A model generated the notes under the pieces. That model did not search any database and had not been told where the DNA came from. It saw only the letters and a program-made list of their open reading frames with translations. From DAOUBP01 sp964474695 (GTDB taxonomy: Bacteria; Chloroflexota; Anaerolineae; CG2-30-64-16): 64,000 nt of DNA. The number at the start of each line of letters is the position of its first letter. Position 1 is the stretch's first letter. The stretch is from assembly GCA_964474695.1 (NCBI GenBank), contig CAYYTK010000017.1:1-64000 (forward strand), given 5' to 3'. This document shows, piece after piece, positions 7,623 to 16,599 of this stretch. A program made the position numbers and the translations under genes.

Positions 7623-9944
7623 CTACTCCGTAGGTAAATTCTGAGAGTCGTTTGCCGGCAAAAAGCAGGGAGCACCCGGCGGCATCAGGCCCAGGATGGC
7701 CGCCAACAGCGGTAGAATGGCGTCCCCGCGTACCGCATCTACGGCCGCTCCGCTTCCACCAGCAACGGGCCAGCCGCGTGCGCCGCGGGCAGCCAGCTCG
7801 CCCAACTGTCGGCGTTCGGCCGGCGGGAAAGCGGAGAAGGCCCGTCGCAGCAGGGGCAAGGCGTTGATGAAAGCCTCCGCGCCCAGGTCAGTCAGCCAGG
7901 CGTCGAGCACGGCCCACAACGCCTCGTCGTGCAAGAGCAGCAGACCGCTGCCGCGCAGCCAGCCCTCCAGCCAGGCCGCAGCATAGGCCGGGTCGCCCCC
8001 AGGGGACAGCGCCAGGCGCAGCCGCCGATCCATCTCCGACCGCGTTAGCGCCCCATTGTCGAGAAGCAAGCGACAGCATCGACCCGCGATCAGCCCGTGC
8101 AGGCCGCGCTGGTCGGCCAGGGCAGCCAATGCGCCCCGCCACGCAGCGGACAGGTCGTCGGATTGCAGAACCGCCAGCGCCTCCTGCACCGCCTCGATGC
8201 GTTCCAACATGGCACCGGCCGCGTCATCGTCCAGCGTTGCGCACGCCAGCGGCAGGCCGATGCAGATGCGCTCAACCAGGCCGGCGCTGATGGCGTTCAG
8301 CGCCGCGGCATCTACGGCGGCCGCGCCGCGCACGTCACCGTAGCGGACGGTGCGCGCCAGCGGCGACAGCGCCGCCATCAGCCCCGTCACGTCGGCGGTC
8401 AGGGCAGCCTGCGCCTGCACCGCGGCCATCACATCTTCCACTGTCGCGGCCAGGTCGGCCAGGAGCACACGATCCAGCAGCGCGGTGAGGGCCGCCAGGT
8501 CGGTCGCGCTGGCGACCAGGTGGCGGGCGTAGGCTGCGGCGGCCTCGGCCACGGTGTTACCCCAGCGCGCCATCTCAATCACTGCGACGGCGAAAGCGGG
8601 CTGCCACTGGAGGGTCCACAGTTCGTGGAAGGTGCCGCGCGCGCCAGCCACGCGGCCCAGCTTACCCCACGGCACGCCCAACAGCAGCAGACGGTGCAGC
8701 AGTTGGCTGCGGTCCAGGTCAATCGGCTGGCGCAGGTCCAGATCATAAGGTTTAGCGGTCGGATCGGGCGGCAAGCGCAAGCGCCGCTGCTGCGCCTGCA
8801 AGTCGGCGCTCAGCGGCACGGCCGGCGCTTCCTCCGGCACAGCGCCCAGCCGGTCGCCGATGATCAGCTTTTCACCGATGAGCTGCAGCGGGAGCGGGTT
8901 GCCGTGGCACAGGGCGGCCAGCGCTGCTTCGTTCATCTCCTCCAGGCTGGGCCGCGGCTGGTCGCGCAGCGCGGCCAGCGCCTCGGCCAGGCGGACGGCG
9001 TCAATGACCTGGGCGGGCGAAGCGTCCAGATCGGCCTCACGGAGCAGGCCCGCCACCCGGCTCAGCCAACTGACGGTGCGGTCATGGGGCGTGCACCACA
9101 GGTGTTCGTACCAGCCGGGCGAGGTGATGCCCGCGCCGTAGCCGCTGGCCCGCGCCAGGTGACCGTAGCTCCACGGCGCCCAGGTGACGGCCACCGCGAC
9201 CTTGGGCAGCCCGCGCAACAGCGCCGCGTCGGCTTTGGCGGTCGGCGACCCTGCTCGATCCAGCACCAGCGCCGGAACATGCCACGCGCCGCAGACGACG
9301 GCAATGCGGATGAAACCCGCGCGCTGAGCAGCGCGCAGCGCCGTGCGCATGGCGGCTTCGCGCAACGGTTCCAGGGCGGAAGCCGTCGCCTCGGCAGCCC
9401 GCAGCGCAGTCATCGCCTCCTGGATCGCTGCGAACAGCTCGACGCTGGCACCGCGCGCTTCGACGAACTGCTCCCACCACGTCTCGACGTCGTCATGCCC
9501 GGCTGCGCGCGCCAGGGTCAGCAGCGGATCGGGCTGCGCCGCGCCAGGGTCGGCGTCCCCGGTCACCTCTTCGGCCGGCGCTAACGCCAGCCAATGGCGC
9601 TGCGGCAGGTCCATGAAGCGCACGGGCAGGCCGTGCGCCAGCCCATAGCGAATCGCCTGCCACTCCGGCGAAAAGATGGCGAACGGGTAGAAGGCCGCGC
9701 GGCGCGGCTCACCCGGCGCGTAGACCAGCAGCGCCACGGGCGGCGTCATCGCCGCGTGAAGCGCCAGCGGCAGCATGGCCTCCCCTTCGGGCGGGCCTTC
9801 CACCAGCACGATGTCGGGCGCCAGCGCCTCCAGCGCGGCCACCAGGCTGCGCGCCGAGCCCGGCCCGTGATGGCGGATGCCAAAGAGATGGATGGCGGCA
9901 GCGGTTGCCATAGCGATTACCGGAGTGAATCCTTCATGCCACAT
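7623..9944 (-). CDS. DUF5682 family protein (YehM-like), possible TraB/TIKI-type hydrolase fold
   Basis: 773 aa from the ATG at 9944, which overlaps the MoxR stop by 11 bp; a second ATG at 9911 (MATAAAIHLFGIRHHGPGS) may be the true start. The N-terminal region has HLFGIRHHGPGSARSL, then VLVEGPPEGEAML, and later IAVVCGAWHVPALVL. These are two GxxH motifs (GIRH, GAWH) plus a Glu after a strand, the arrangement known in the TIKI/TraB/ChaN-like superfamily. The remaining 500 residues are helical. The family is regularly found between MoxR and vWA genes (yehM in E. coli). Enzymatic activity is inference; no DUF5682 function is known to me. Confidence 0.8.
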   Translation of the reverse strand: MWHEGFTPVIAMATAAAIHLFGIRHHGPGSARSLVAALEALAPDIVLVEGPPEGEAMLPLALHAAMTPPVALLVYAPGEPRRAAFYPFAIFSPEWQAIRYGLAHGLPVRFMDLPQRHWLALAPAEEVTGDADPGAAQPDPLLTLARAAGHDDVETWWEQFVEARGASVELFAAIQEAMTALRAAEATASALEPLREAAMRTALRAAQRAGFIRIAVVCGAWHVPALVLDRAGSPTAKADAALLRGLPKVAVAVTWAPWSYGHLARASGYGAGITSPGWYEHLWCTPHDRTVSWLSRVAGLLREADLDASPAQVIDAVRLAEALAALRDQPRPSLEEMNEAALAALCHGNPLPLQLIGEKLIIGDRLGAVPEEAPAVPLSADLQAQQRRLRLPPDPTAKPYDLDLRQPIDLDRSQLLHRLLLLGVPWGKLGRVAGARGTFHELWTLQWQPAFAVAVIEMARWGNTVAEAAAAYARHLVASATDLAALTALLDRVLLADLAATVEDVMAAVQAQAALTADVTGLMAALSPLARTVRYGDVRGAAAVDAAALNAISAGLVERICIGLPLACATLDDDAAGAMLERIEAVQEALAVLQSDDLSAAWRGALAALADQRGLHGLIAGRCCRLLLDNGALTRSEMDRRLRLALSPGGDPAYAAAWLEGWLRGSGLLLLHDEALWAVLDAWLTDLGAEAFINALPLLRRAFSAFPPAERRQLGELAARGARGWPVAGGSGAAVDAVRGDAILPLLAAILGLMPPGAPCFLPANDSQNLPTE

Positions 9945-11013
9945 CTCGGCAGGCGCGATAGAGGTCTCGCCACCCCGTTCGCTCCTTGACCACCGTCTCT
10001 AGGTACTCCTGCCAGACGATGCGGTCCTGCACGGGGTCCTTGACCACTGCACCAACGATGCCCGCGGCCAGGTCGGCCGGTCGCAGCCGGCCGTCGCCAA
10101 AGTGGCCGGCCAGCGCCAGTCCGCTGTTGATCACCGAGATCGCCTCGGCGGTGCTGAGGGTGCTGCTGGGCGACTTGATCTTGGTCTTGCCATCCTGCGT
10201 CACGCCATCGCGCAGCTCGCGGAAGATCGTCACCAGCCGGCGGATTTCGTCCAGGGGCGGGGCTTCGACGGGCAATTCGAGCGCGCGGCCCAACGCCTCG
10301 ACGCGCCCCTGCACGATGGCGACCTCGTCCTCGGCGCTGGCGGGCAGCGGCAGGACCACCGTGTTGAACCGCCGTTTGAGCGCGCTGGACAGCTCGTTCA
10401 CCCCGCGGTCGCGGTTGTTGGCCGTGGCGATCAGGTTGAAGCCCTGCACCGCCTGCACCTCGCTGCGCAGCTCCGGGATGGGCAACGTCTTCTCGGAGAG
10501 GATCATAATGAGCGCATCCTGCACGTCGGACGGGATGCGCGTCAGCTCCTCCACCCGCACGAGCTTGCCTTCGGCCATGGCGCGCATGACCGGGCTGGCC
10601 ACCAGCGCGTCAAGCGACGGGCCATCGGTCAACAGGCGGGCGTAGTTCCAGCCGTAGCGGATCGCCTCCTCGCCCGTCCCCGCCGTGCCCTGCACCAGCA
10701 GGGTCGAGTCGCCGGCGATGGCTGCGGCCATGTGCTCCGACACCCAACTCTTGGCCGTGCCGGGCACGCCAAGCAGCAGCAGCGCGCGATCGGTCGCCAG
10801 GGTCGCTACCGCGGTCTCGATCAGCCGGCGGCTGCCGATATACTTCGGTGAGATGGCCGTGCCATCGTCCAGCGCGCCGCCCAGCAGATAGGTGGTGACG
10901 GCCCAAGGCGAAAGCCGCCAGCCGGGCGGTCGGGGACGGGTATCGGTTGCTGCCAGCGCAGCCAGCTCGGCTGCGAACTGCTGCTCAGCATGTTGGCGCA
11001 AGAATTCGGTCAT
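9934..11013 (-). CDS. MoxR-family AAA+ ATPase (YehL-like)
   Basis: 359 aa. Walker A GVPGTAKS at residues 82-89 and Walker B LVRVEELTRIP near residue 155, followed by sensor 1 NLIATANNRDRG and the arginine-finger segment SSALKRRFNTVVLPLP. The presensor-1/helix-2 insertion context and overall length fit MoxR/RavA-type chaperone ATPases, which work with vWA proteins encoded nearby. It would form a hexamer that hydrolyses ATP to remodel a client, probably together with the vWA and DUF5682 products of this operon. The ATG at 11013 is preceded by a purine-rich AGGAGC element. Confidence 0.92.
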   Translation of the reverse strand: MTEFLRQHAEQQFAAELAALAATDTRPRPPGWRLSPWAVTTYLLGGALDDGTAISPKYIGSRRLIETAVATLATDRALLLLGVPGTAKSWVSEHMAAAIAGDSTLLVQGTAGTGEEAIRYGWNYARLLTDGPSLDALVASPVMRAMAEGKLVRVEELTRIPSDVQDALIMILSEKTLPIPELRSEVQAVQGFNLIATANNRDRGVNELSSALKRRFNTVVLPLPASAEDEVAIVQGRVEALGRALELPVEAPPLDEIRRLVTIFRELRDGVTQDGKTKIKSPSSTLSTAEAISVINSGLALAGHFGDGRLRPADLAAGIVGAVVKDPVQDRIVWQEYLETVVKERTGWRDLYRACRDVA

Positions 11014-11044
11014 ATTTCGGCTCCTGTTCTGCAGGACGTAGTTT

Positions 11045-13981
11045 TCATCGGTGTTCGTTCAAGGCCGCTAGCATCTCCGCCCGAAAGGTCAGCGCCGCCA
11101 CAAACGGCTCGGTGGCCATGCTCAGCCAACTTGGCTCACCCAGGAAGGCTACTGCTTGCCCAACGATTTCGGGGGAAACGAACAACGCGCAGTCAGCCAG
11201 CAGCGGACGCCACGCCTGCGCGCGCCACGGCTCCAGGTTTCGGCGGACGATACGGCGCACAAAAGTCACGAATTCCTCACTGAAGGATGCGCTCCACGGC
11301 CGGCGGTGTGCGCGCAACCACTCCAGCCACAGGCTATCCGGTTCTAGCGTCGCCGCGTTGGCTGCAAGGCCGCCGGTTAACCAGTTCTCTAATGCGTCCT
11401 GTGGCACGGCTGCCAGCAGCGCCGGCGCGTCATCCAAAAACAGGCGGTTGCCATCGGCTGGCCAGAAGACCCAGGGCGCGTCAGCGTACCGGCGCAGCAG
11501 CGCGGCGGCCCAACTCCCGTCGCCGCTGCGCGCGGCCGCGCGCGTCCAGCCGGTGAGTAATGCACCGGCGTTCTCGTCATCCGCCGCGGCACGGATCAGT
11601 TCGGCAGGCGTGACACGCCAGGCGCCGGTCCAAACAGCCGGCGGCACGGCGGCGACCATTTGGAAGAGCCACCAGGCCCGCTCGCCCAGGCCGGCCGGCG
11701 GTTTGGCCGCCAACCCATCGCGCACCATCGCATCATCGCACTGCTCGGGCAAGCTGACCGTCACGCGCAGGCCGCGCAACAGGCGGCGCTCGGCCGATAA
11801 CAGCGGTTGCAGCCGCTCGGTCATGCGCGCGATCCAACGCGAGCCGGGCAAGCGCGCCAGCAGATCAGCCGCGGCGGCCCGCACATCCTTTCGCCGATCA
11901 GCCAGGCAGCTTTCCAGAAACGGCTCATCGGCCTGGTTCAAGCCCACGGCCAACCGGGACAGGAACGCCGCCCGGTCGTCGGGCGCTTCCTGCTCCCAGG
12001 TGGCAGCCAACAGCGCGCGTCCGGCTTCGGGCGCCACACCGCGCAGATAGCACACGGCGGCCAGGCGCGCTGTCCGGTCGCCCGTCTGCCAAATCTCAGC
12101 CGCGTCCGGGGTTTCCGGCGGCAGCACCGCGGCCCAGTCGGGTTGCTGCCGCGCCATCCAGCGTCCGCGCGCGCCCAGCACAGCGACGATGGCGGACCGG
12201 AGCGGTTCACTGCGCGTCGTCGCAGCCAGGTCGAGGCTCTCCGGCAGCCAACGGGGCGGCAGGACCCAGCCACGACCGGCCAGCGCCGCCAGCCATTCGG
12301 GAAGCACGGCGCTTTGCTCGCCCGCCAACATGCGGTCCAGGTAGGCGCCGGCCCGCGGCGGACAGGCCGACTGGCTTTCGACCGGCGCAGCGTCCACCGG
12401 CACGTTCCCGGGCCTTGGCTGCGCGCCGGCCATGCGCCACGGACCGACCAGGGCTGCGGCCGAAAGCAGCGCGACCTCAGCCGGTTGTCCTGATCCTTGC
12501 GTCTGCGCCAGCAATGCGGCCAAGGGGGAGCCATCTGCCGGCGGCGAGGGTAAGGTAGCCCGTCCCGTGCCCAGGAGCGCCACTGCCAGCAGCGCGTCGT
12601 CATACTCGCCCAGGGCTGCCGGCCCAGCCGCGGCGAGAGAAGCGCCACCAGCCAACGGTACGAAGCCTCCGCCGGCCCAAGCGGTCAGTGGCTGCAAGAT
12701 GGCGCCATCCCATTCGCCGGCCAGGGCCAGTGGCCGGCCGCCGCTCAACGCGGCCAACCGCCAGCCGTCGGCGGCCGAGACCGCCAGGGGCAGCGCGCCG
12801 CCCCGACGGTCCACGACCAGCCAACCCTCACTCTGCCTGGCCGGCGTGACCGCTTCGCAGACCAGTAGCCACTGCTCCAGCCACGGATTGCGCGCCCGAG
12901 CTGCGCCGAAGGCCATCAGCGCGGCCGTCAGATCAGGATAACCGACCATGCCACCCGGCTCAACCAAGCCACGCTGCGCCGCGACGAGCGCTCGCTGCGG
13001 GAATGCGCCGGGCCAGAATGCCAGATCGGCTACCAGAACGCTCCCGGTGGGAAAGCCCGGCTCCAGGGTGCGGCCAGCCGCCGCGAAGTCAAGCAGCAGC
13101 GCGTTGCGACGTTGTGCAGCATCCCACAGCCAGGTGCGCCGCACGGTCAGGCGGTCCTCCTCGGCCACCCGTTGGCCGGCGACCAGCCATGTTCCGGCCA
13201 CTGTCGGCCCTGCCAGCACGAACGCCTGCTCCTGCGTCCAGCCGATCTGCCCGCGCACTTCGGCCTGCACATCGGGCGGCAGCGCGGACAGCCGACCGAA
13301 AGCCTCGCACAACAGGTGCAGCCGCGCCAGACGATCCAGCATGCGCGTCGGCCAGTCCCCACCCGAGGCAACCATGCCCGGCAGCTCAGTGACGCGGCGC
13401 GCCAGGCCAGGCGCCTGGCCATCCACCAATTGCCGCGCCATCGCCTCCCAGAAAGCCGCTGGCTGTGCAGGGAGATTGCCCAGGCCGCCGCGCACGAGGT
13501 CTTGCAGCCAGCGGTGCAACGCGACCACTGCTTCCGCCACCCGGCGTTCACGCTGGGCGACGCGGCGCGCCTGAATCTCACCGCGCTCGGCCGGCGCAGT
13601 GGAGGTCTGCTTTTCGGCTTTCGGTGCGGCCGCGGTGGCATCGACTTGGGCAGCGCGGCTGTCCAGCCAGTGCTGCGCCCAATCAGGCGCTTCACCGACG
13701 CCCAGCGCGGCCGGCGCGGCCGCGGTCAGCAGGAAGAGACCCAGAGCATGTTTGCAGGGCTGCTTGCGGCTGGGGCAGGTGCAACGGTAAGCCGGCCCAG
13801 TCAGGTCGAGCACCACCTGGTACGGCGTCGCGCCGGAACCCTGATGCTCGCCCCAGACGGCGGACAACGAGCGACCCGCGCGCTGCCAATGGCGCGGCGC
13901 GGCCAACCCCTGCGCCGCCTTCGCGACTTGCGCATCGGGCGCGAGGGCCAGAATCTGTTCGTGGGACAAATCAAGGGACAT
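11045..13981 (-). CDS. SWIM zinc-finger protein with DUF5691-like C-terminal part (YehQ-like), first operon gene
   Basis: 978 aa from the ATG at 13981 (MSLDLSHEQIL); an in-frame TTG at 14002 would add seven residues. The SWIM motif reads YRCTCPSRKQPCKHALGL with Cys67, Cys69, Cys76 and His78 as zinc ligands (CxCx6CxH). SWIM domains bind nucleic acid or protein. The long remainder is helical, Leu/Ala/Trp-rich, consistent with the DUF5691-type C-terminal region that accompanies SWIM in MoxR-vWA operons. It leads a six-gene run with spacers of at most 31 bp and several overlaps, so it is probably co-transcribed from the divergent intergenic region 13982-14243. Confidence 0.8.
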   Translation of the reverse strand: MSLDLSHEQILALAPDAQVAKAAQGLAAPRHWQRAGRSLSAVWGEHQGSGATPYQVVLDLTGPAYRCTCPSRKQPCKHALGLFLLTAAAPAALGVGEAPDWAQHWLDSRAAQVDATAAAPKAEKQTSTAPAERGEIQARRVAQRERRVAEAVVALHRWLQDLVRGGLGNLPAQPAAFWEAMARQLVDGQAPGLARRVTELPGMVASGGDWPTRMLDRLARLHLLCEAFGRLSALPPDVQAEVRGQIGWTQEQAFVLAGPTVAGTWLVAGQRVAEEDRLTVRRTWLWDAAQRRNALLLDFAAAGRTLEPGFPTGSVLVADLAFWPGAFPQRALVAAQRGLVEPGGMVGYPDLTAALMAFGAARARNPWLEQWLLVCEAVTPARQSEGWLVVDRRGGALPLAVSAADGWRLAALSGGRPLALAGEWDGAILQPLTAWAGGGFVPLAGGASLAAAGPAALGEYDDALLAVALLGTGRATLPSPPADGSPLAALLAQTQGSGQPAEVALLSAAALVGPWRMAGAQPRPGNVPVDAAPVESQSACPPRAGAYLDRMLAGEQSAVLPEWLAALAGRGWVLPPRWLPESLDLAATTRSEPLRSAIVAVLGARGRWMARQQPDWAAVLPPETPDAAEIWQTGDRTARLAAVCYLRGVAPEAGRALLAATWEQEAPDDRAAFLSRLAVGLNQADEPFLESCLADRRKDVRAAAADLLARLPGSRWIARMTERLQPLLSAERRLLRGLRVTVSLPEQCDDAMVRDGLAAKPPAGLGERAWWLFQMVAAVPPAVWTGAWRVTPAELIRAAADDENAGALLTGWTRAAARSGDGSWAAALLRRYADAPWVFWPADGNRLFLDDAPALLAAVPQDALENWLTGGLAANAATLEPDSLWLEWLRAHRRPWSASFSEEFVTFVRRIVRRNLEPWRAQAWRPLLADCALFVSPEIVGQAVAFLGEPSWLSMATEPFVAALTFRAEMLAALNEHR

Positions 13982-14101
13982 GGAGAACACGAGTCTCGCC
14001 AATATTGCACGTGCCTACGCAGATCAGGCACAGGTGGAGAGGATACCAGAAGATCAGGTCGACGTCAACGCTGGCGGTTCTTCGCTGAACAGCGCCGCGA
14101 T

Positions 14102-14130
14102 TTGACAAGATGAGCTCAGCTCAATATACT
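14102..14130 (+). promoter_or_regulatory. Consensus promoter with inverted repeat in the spacer
   Basis: TTGACA at 14102-14107, exactly 17 bp, TATACT at 14125-14130. The spacer carries the perfect 13-bp inverted repeat TGAGC-TCA-GCTCA (14111-14123), a likely operator that would block RNA polymerase. It drives the HTH gene at 14244 and possibly the integrase. The leader also has a short hairpin (AGAAGA 14142-14147 with TCTTCT 14160-14165). Confidence 0.7.
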
Positions 14131-14243
14131 ACCTACGTGTAAGAAGATGCTATTTAACGTCTTCTATTCTATCGAACCTACTACGTTAACGCTGATTGTA
14201 TTTAGAACCTGCTTGATTCACACTCGCGTCCGTCGAGGTGCCC

Positions 14244-14531
14244 ATGGTCGAAGCAATCACACCCGAAGGCTGGCTCACCACCGGCGAAGCCGAAACCCTC
14301 ACCGGCTACGCCCAGGCCTATCTACGCCGGCTTGCTGAGCGCGGCCGAATCGTAGCGCGCAAGGTCGGGCGGGATTGGCTGCTGAATCAGGAGAGCCTGC
14401 GCGCCTACCGCGACGAGATGGCCGCGCTCGGCGCACAGCGCCACAATCCCTGGCGGGAGGAGCTGGCAGCCTGCGGCCTGGGACGACGCATGGCTCGCAC
14501 AGAACCGGAGTTGACCGGATTAACGCCGTGA
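14244..14531 (+). CDS. Small helix-turn-helix protein, excisionase-like, upstream of the integrase
   Basis: 95 aa. The ATG at 14244 has GAGG five bases upstream; the GTG at 14238 lies inside that RBS and is rejected. The N-terminal EGWLTTGEAETLTGYAQAYL segment is a HTH_17-type fold, followed by a basic wing (GRIVARKVGRDWLLNQESL) and NPWREELAACGLGRR. It is a paralogue of the gene at 3285. Its place between a strong regulated promoter and a tyrosine recombinase is the classic position of a recombination directionality factor or integrase regulator. The inverted repeat in the promoter spacer may be its own target. Confidence 0.7.
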   Translation: MVEAITPEGWLTTGEAETLTGYAQAYLRRLAERGRIVARKVGRDWLLNQESLRAYRDEMAALGAQRHNPWREELAACGLGRRMARTEPELTGLTP

Positions 14532-14611
14532 TCGGCGCCGACATCGCCAGCCCGCCCAGCGTGATCGGGCCAATGGTCTCATCCCCACCCAAGCCCTACA
14601 AGGAAAAACCG

Positions 14612-15604
14612 ATGACCGAGCCTGCTGCCGTGCTGACAGTCGTCCAGCCGGAGATGATCACACCCGACGAAGTTGATCTCCTCGCTGCGTTCGCCGATTT
14701 CCTCCGTCTGGACGTGGCCCAGGGGGATGCCAGCCCCGAGACGATCCGCGCGTATGCAGGCCAGGTGCAGGCCTTCGTGACCTGGTGCCAGGCCAAGGGG
14801 ATCCGGCCCGCGGCCGCCAGCGAGACCGATCTCAAGGCGTACCGGGCCGCCCTCGTGGCCGCCGGCTATGCCAGGAGCACGATCGCCGCCCGCCTCAACG
14901 CGATGCGCCGGTTCTATGCGATGGCCCAAGCGCGCGGCTTCCGGCCCGACAACCCGGGCCAGGGCATCAAGGCGCCGCCGGATCGGGCGGACCGCGCCGA
15001 CCGCATTAAGTGGCTGCCGCTCACCGCCCTCAGCCGGCTGTTGGCCGCGCCTGACACATACACGCTGAAGGGCAAACGGGATCGGGCGATCCTGGCGCTG
15101 CTGGCGCTGCACGGCCTGCGCGTCGCCGAGGTGGTCGCCTTGCAACTGGCCGACCTCGACCTGACGCCGCCGCTGGGCGCGCTCTCCGTGCCGGGCAAGG
15201 GCAAGAAGCGCCGCCGGGCCCTGCTGGTCGAGGCGAGCCGGACCGCTCTGGAGGCGTGGCTGGCGGTGCGGTCACAGACCGCTGTGGAGAACGAGGGCGC
15301 GTTGTTCGTCAGCTTGCAGCGCAACACCGGCCGTGGGACCGCGCTCGACCGGCGGGGGGCCAGGGGGATGGTGGACGGCTACCTGGTTGAGCTGGGCCTC
15401 AAGCGTCCCCGCATGAGCTGCCACGCGCTGCGGCACAGCTTTGCGACGCTGTCACGGGCGGCTGGCGCGCGGCTGGATGCGATCTCGCGCGCCATGGGCC
15501 ACAGCAACATCGCCACGACGCAGGTCTACGCCCAGATCGTGGATGCGGCGGCCGAGAACCCCGCCCGCTTCCTGGTGGGCGCACTGGAGGCCATCGAGAA
15601 GTAA
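14612..15604 (+). CDS. Tyrosine recombinase / integrase (XerC/D-like)
   Basis: 330 aa, starting at the ATG at 14612 with AAGGA upstream; the longer frame from 14375 overlaps the HTH gene and is low complexity. The N-terminal SAM-like core-binding domain (residues about 20-110, ETIRAYAGQVQAFVTWCQAK) precedes the catalytic domain. Catalytic residues are all visible: Arg in ALHGLRVAEVV, HALRH box near residue 271-275, MGHSN near 296 and the Tyr nucleophile in TTQVYAQIV near 306. It would catalyse site-specific integration or dimer resolution for the element. Gene lies downstream of a directionality-factor-like gene and a regulated promoter. Confidence 0.93.
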   Translation: MTEPAAVLTVVQPEMITPDEVDLLAAFADFLRLDVAQGDASPETIRAYAGQVQAFVTWCQAKGIRPAAASETDLKAYRAALVAAGYARSTIAARLNAMRRFYAMAQARGFRPDNPGQGIKAPPDRADRADRIKWLPLTALSRLLAAPDTYTLKGKRDRAILALLALHGLRVAEVVALQLADLDLTPPLGALSVPGKGKKRRRALLVEASRTALEAWLAVRSQTAVENEGALFVSLQRNTGRGTALDRRGARGMVDGYLVELGLKRPRMSCHALRHSFATLSRAAGARLDAISRAMGHSNIATTQVYAQIVDAAAENPARFLVGALEAIEK

Positions 15605-15748
15605 TCCTGAGATTCGCCTTGCGGCCTGCCCAGCGAACTATCGGCACCTTGTCAACCGCATAGCTTGGGCGGCCCGACCGTGCAAATCGGGCAGGACGCA
15701 AGGCTGACTGAGGGACGCGCCAAGTATTTCTCCGATTCCGCACATCTG

Positions 15749-15757
15749 TGCTAGAAT
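15749..15757 (+). promoter_or_regulatory. Extended -10 promoter element
   Basis: TGC-TAGAAT (TGn plus -10) at 15749-15757, about 45 bp before the ATG at 15801. The -35 region is poor (TTCTCC). It would serve the regulator gene at 15801 in the gap after the integrase. Confidence 0.4.
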
Positions 15758-15800
15758 CGTGCGATCACACCACGTATCACGGGCAGGTCGCACAAAGCAC

Positions 15801-16499
15801 ATGATCACTGTCAAGCTCCGTTTGGAAACCACCGTCGAGATCGTCGCCGGCTGGCTCGGCCGGCAGACTGATGAAGATGGGCCGCTACTGAAGCTGCCCT
15901 GGAGCCCGGCCCAGTCACCCTACTGGTTGATCGGCGCCTGGGCAGGCGCGACACCGCACTACTGCGTCCGCGAGATCGAAGCTTACCACCCGACCAAACC
16001 TCATCCAGAGCGCATCAAGACCGACACCTACACATGGGTCATCCGCGTGGTCATGGAAACGGTGACACCGACAACCTGTCAGGTGACGCTAACCTGCGTG
16101 CGCTGCCACGAGCCTGCGATCCTGGAACGCTTCCAGGCGCTGCTCGCCGGCATCAGCGAACGGTGGCCCGAAGCCGAAAGCCAGATTCCGGAGGCGGTCA
16201 GCTACCAGGATGGCTGGGGCATTACCCGAGTGGCCTCTCTGCGCGCCCCACATGCATCGGTTACGCAAGCTGCCGCATCAAGCGATGCGGTGGCTGAGAC
16301 TGACCCTGCCAGCGCGGCCAAACGCGCCGGACGGCAGACCGTCTCCGACGAGGAGATGCTGCGCGTCTATCAAGGCTGGCTCGAAGCCAGGGCCAAACGC
16401 CGGATTTCCCAGGAAGCCTACGCGAACGAAATCGGCATGTCGGCCGAAAACCTCCGGCGCTACGGGCGAATTCTGAGGGGTAAGGGCCTGATCGAATAG
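15801..16499 (+). CDS. Hypothetical protein with C-terminal helix-turn-helix
   Basis: 232 aa from the ATG at 15801 (MITVKLRLETTVEIVAGWLG); the GTG at 15759 would lie inside the promoter. Residues 1-150 form an unrecognised domain with a CVRCHEP motif that might bind metal. The last 55 residues (VSDEEMLRVYQGWLEARAKR ... QEAYANEIGMSAENLRRYGR) look like a helix-turn-helix with recognition helix MSAENLRRYGR. A role as an element regulator is plausible from position between integrase and replication genes. A terminator follows at 16555. Confidence 0.65.
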   Translation: MITVKLRLETTVEIVAGWLGRQTDEDGPLLKLPWSPAQSPYWLIGAWAGATPHYCVREIEAYHPTKPHPERIKTDTYTWVIRVVMETVTPTTCQVTLTCVRCHEPAILERFQALLAGISERWPEAESQIPEAVSYQDGWGITRVASLRAPHASVTQAAASSDAVAETDPASAAKRAGRQTVSDEEMLRVYQGWLEARAKRRISQEAYANEIGMSAENLRRYGRILRGKGLIE

Positions 16500-16554
16500 C
16501 ATTACTGACGAATACTGACGAACTACTGCCGGTTACAACGGCAGATTTCTGCTA

Positions 16555-16582
16555 AGCTCCCCAAGACACGGGGAGCTTTTTG
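16555..16582 (+). terminator. Rho-independent terminator
   Basis: Perfect 8-bp stem AGCTCCCC / GGGGAGCT with 7-nt loop, then TTTTTG. It separates the regulator gene from the replication genes; two copies of TACTGACGAA precede it (about 16503-16523). Confidence 0.75.
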
Positions 16583-16599
16583 TTTCCCAGGAGGATAAC

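Noticed and set aside
8097..9584. 495-codon plus-strand frame
   Set aside because: Antisense to the DUF5682 gene, with Gln/Arg/Gly-rich composition typical of high-GC shadow frames.
13112..14113. 333-codon plus-strand frame
   Set aside because: Antisense to the SWIM protein whose zinc motif lies on the other strand; low complexity.
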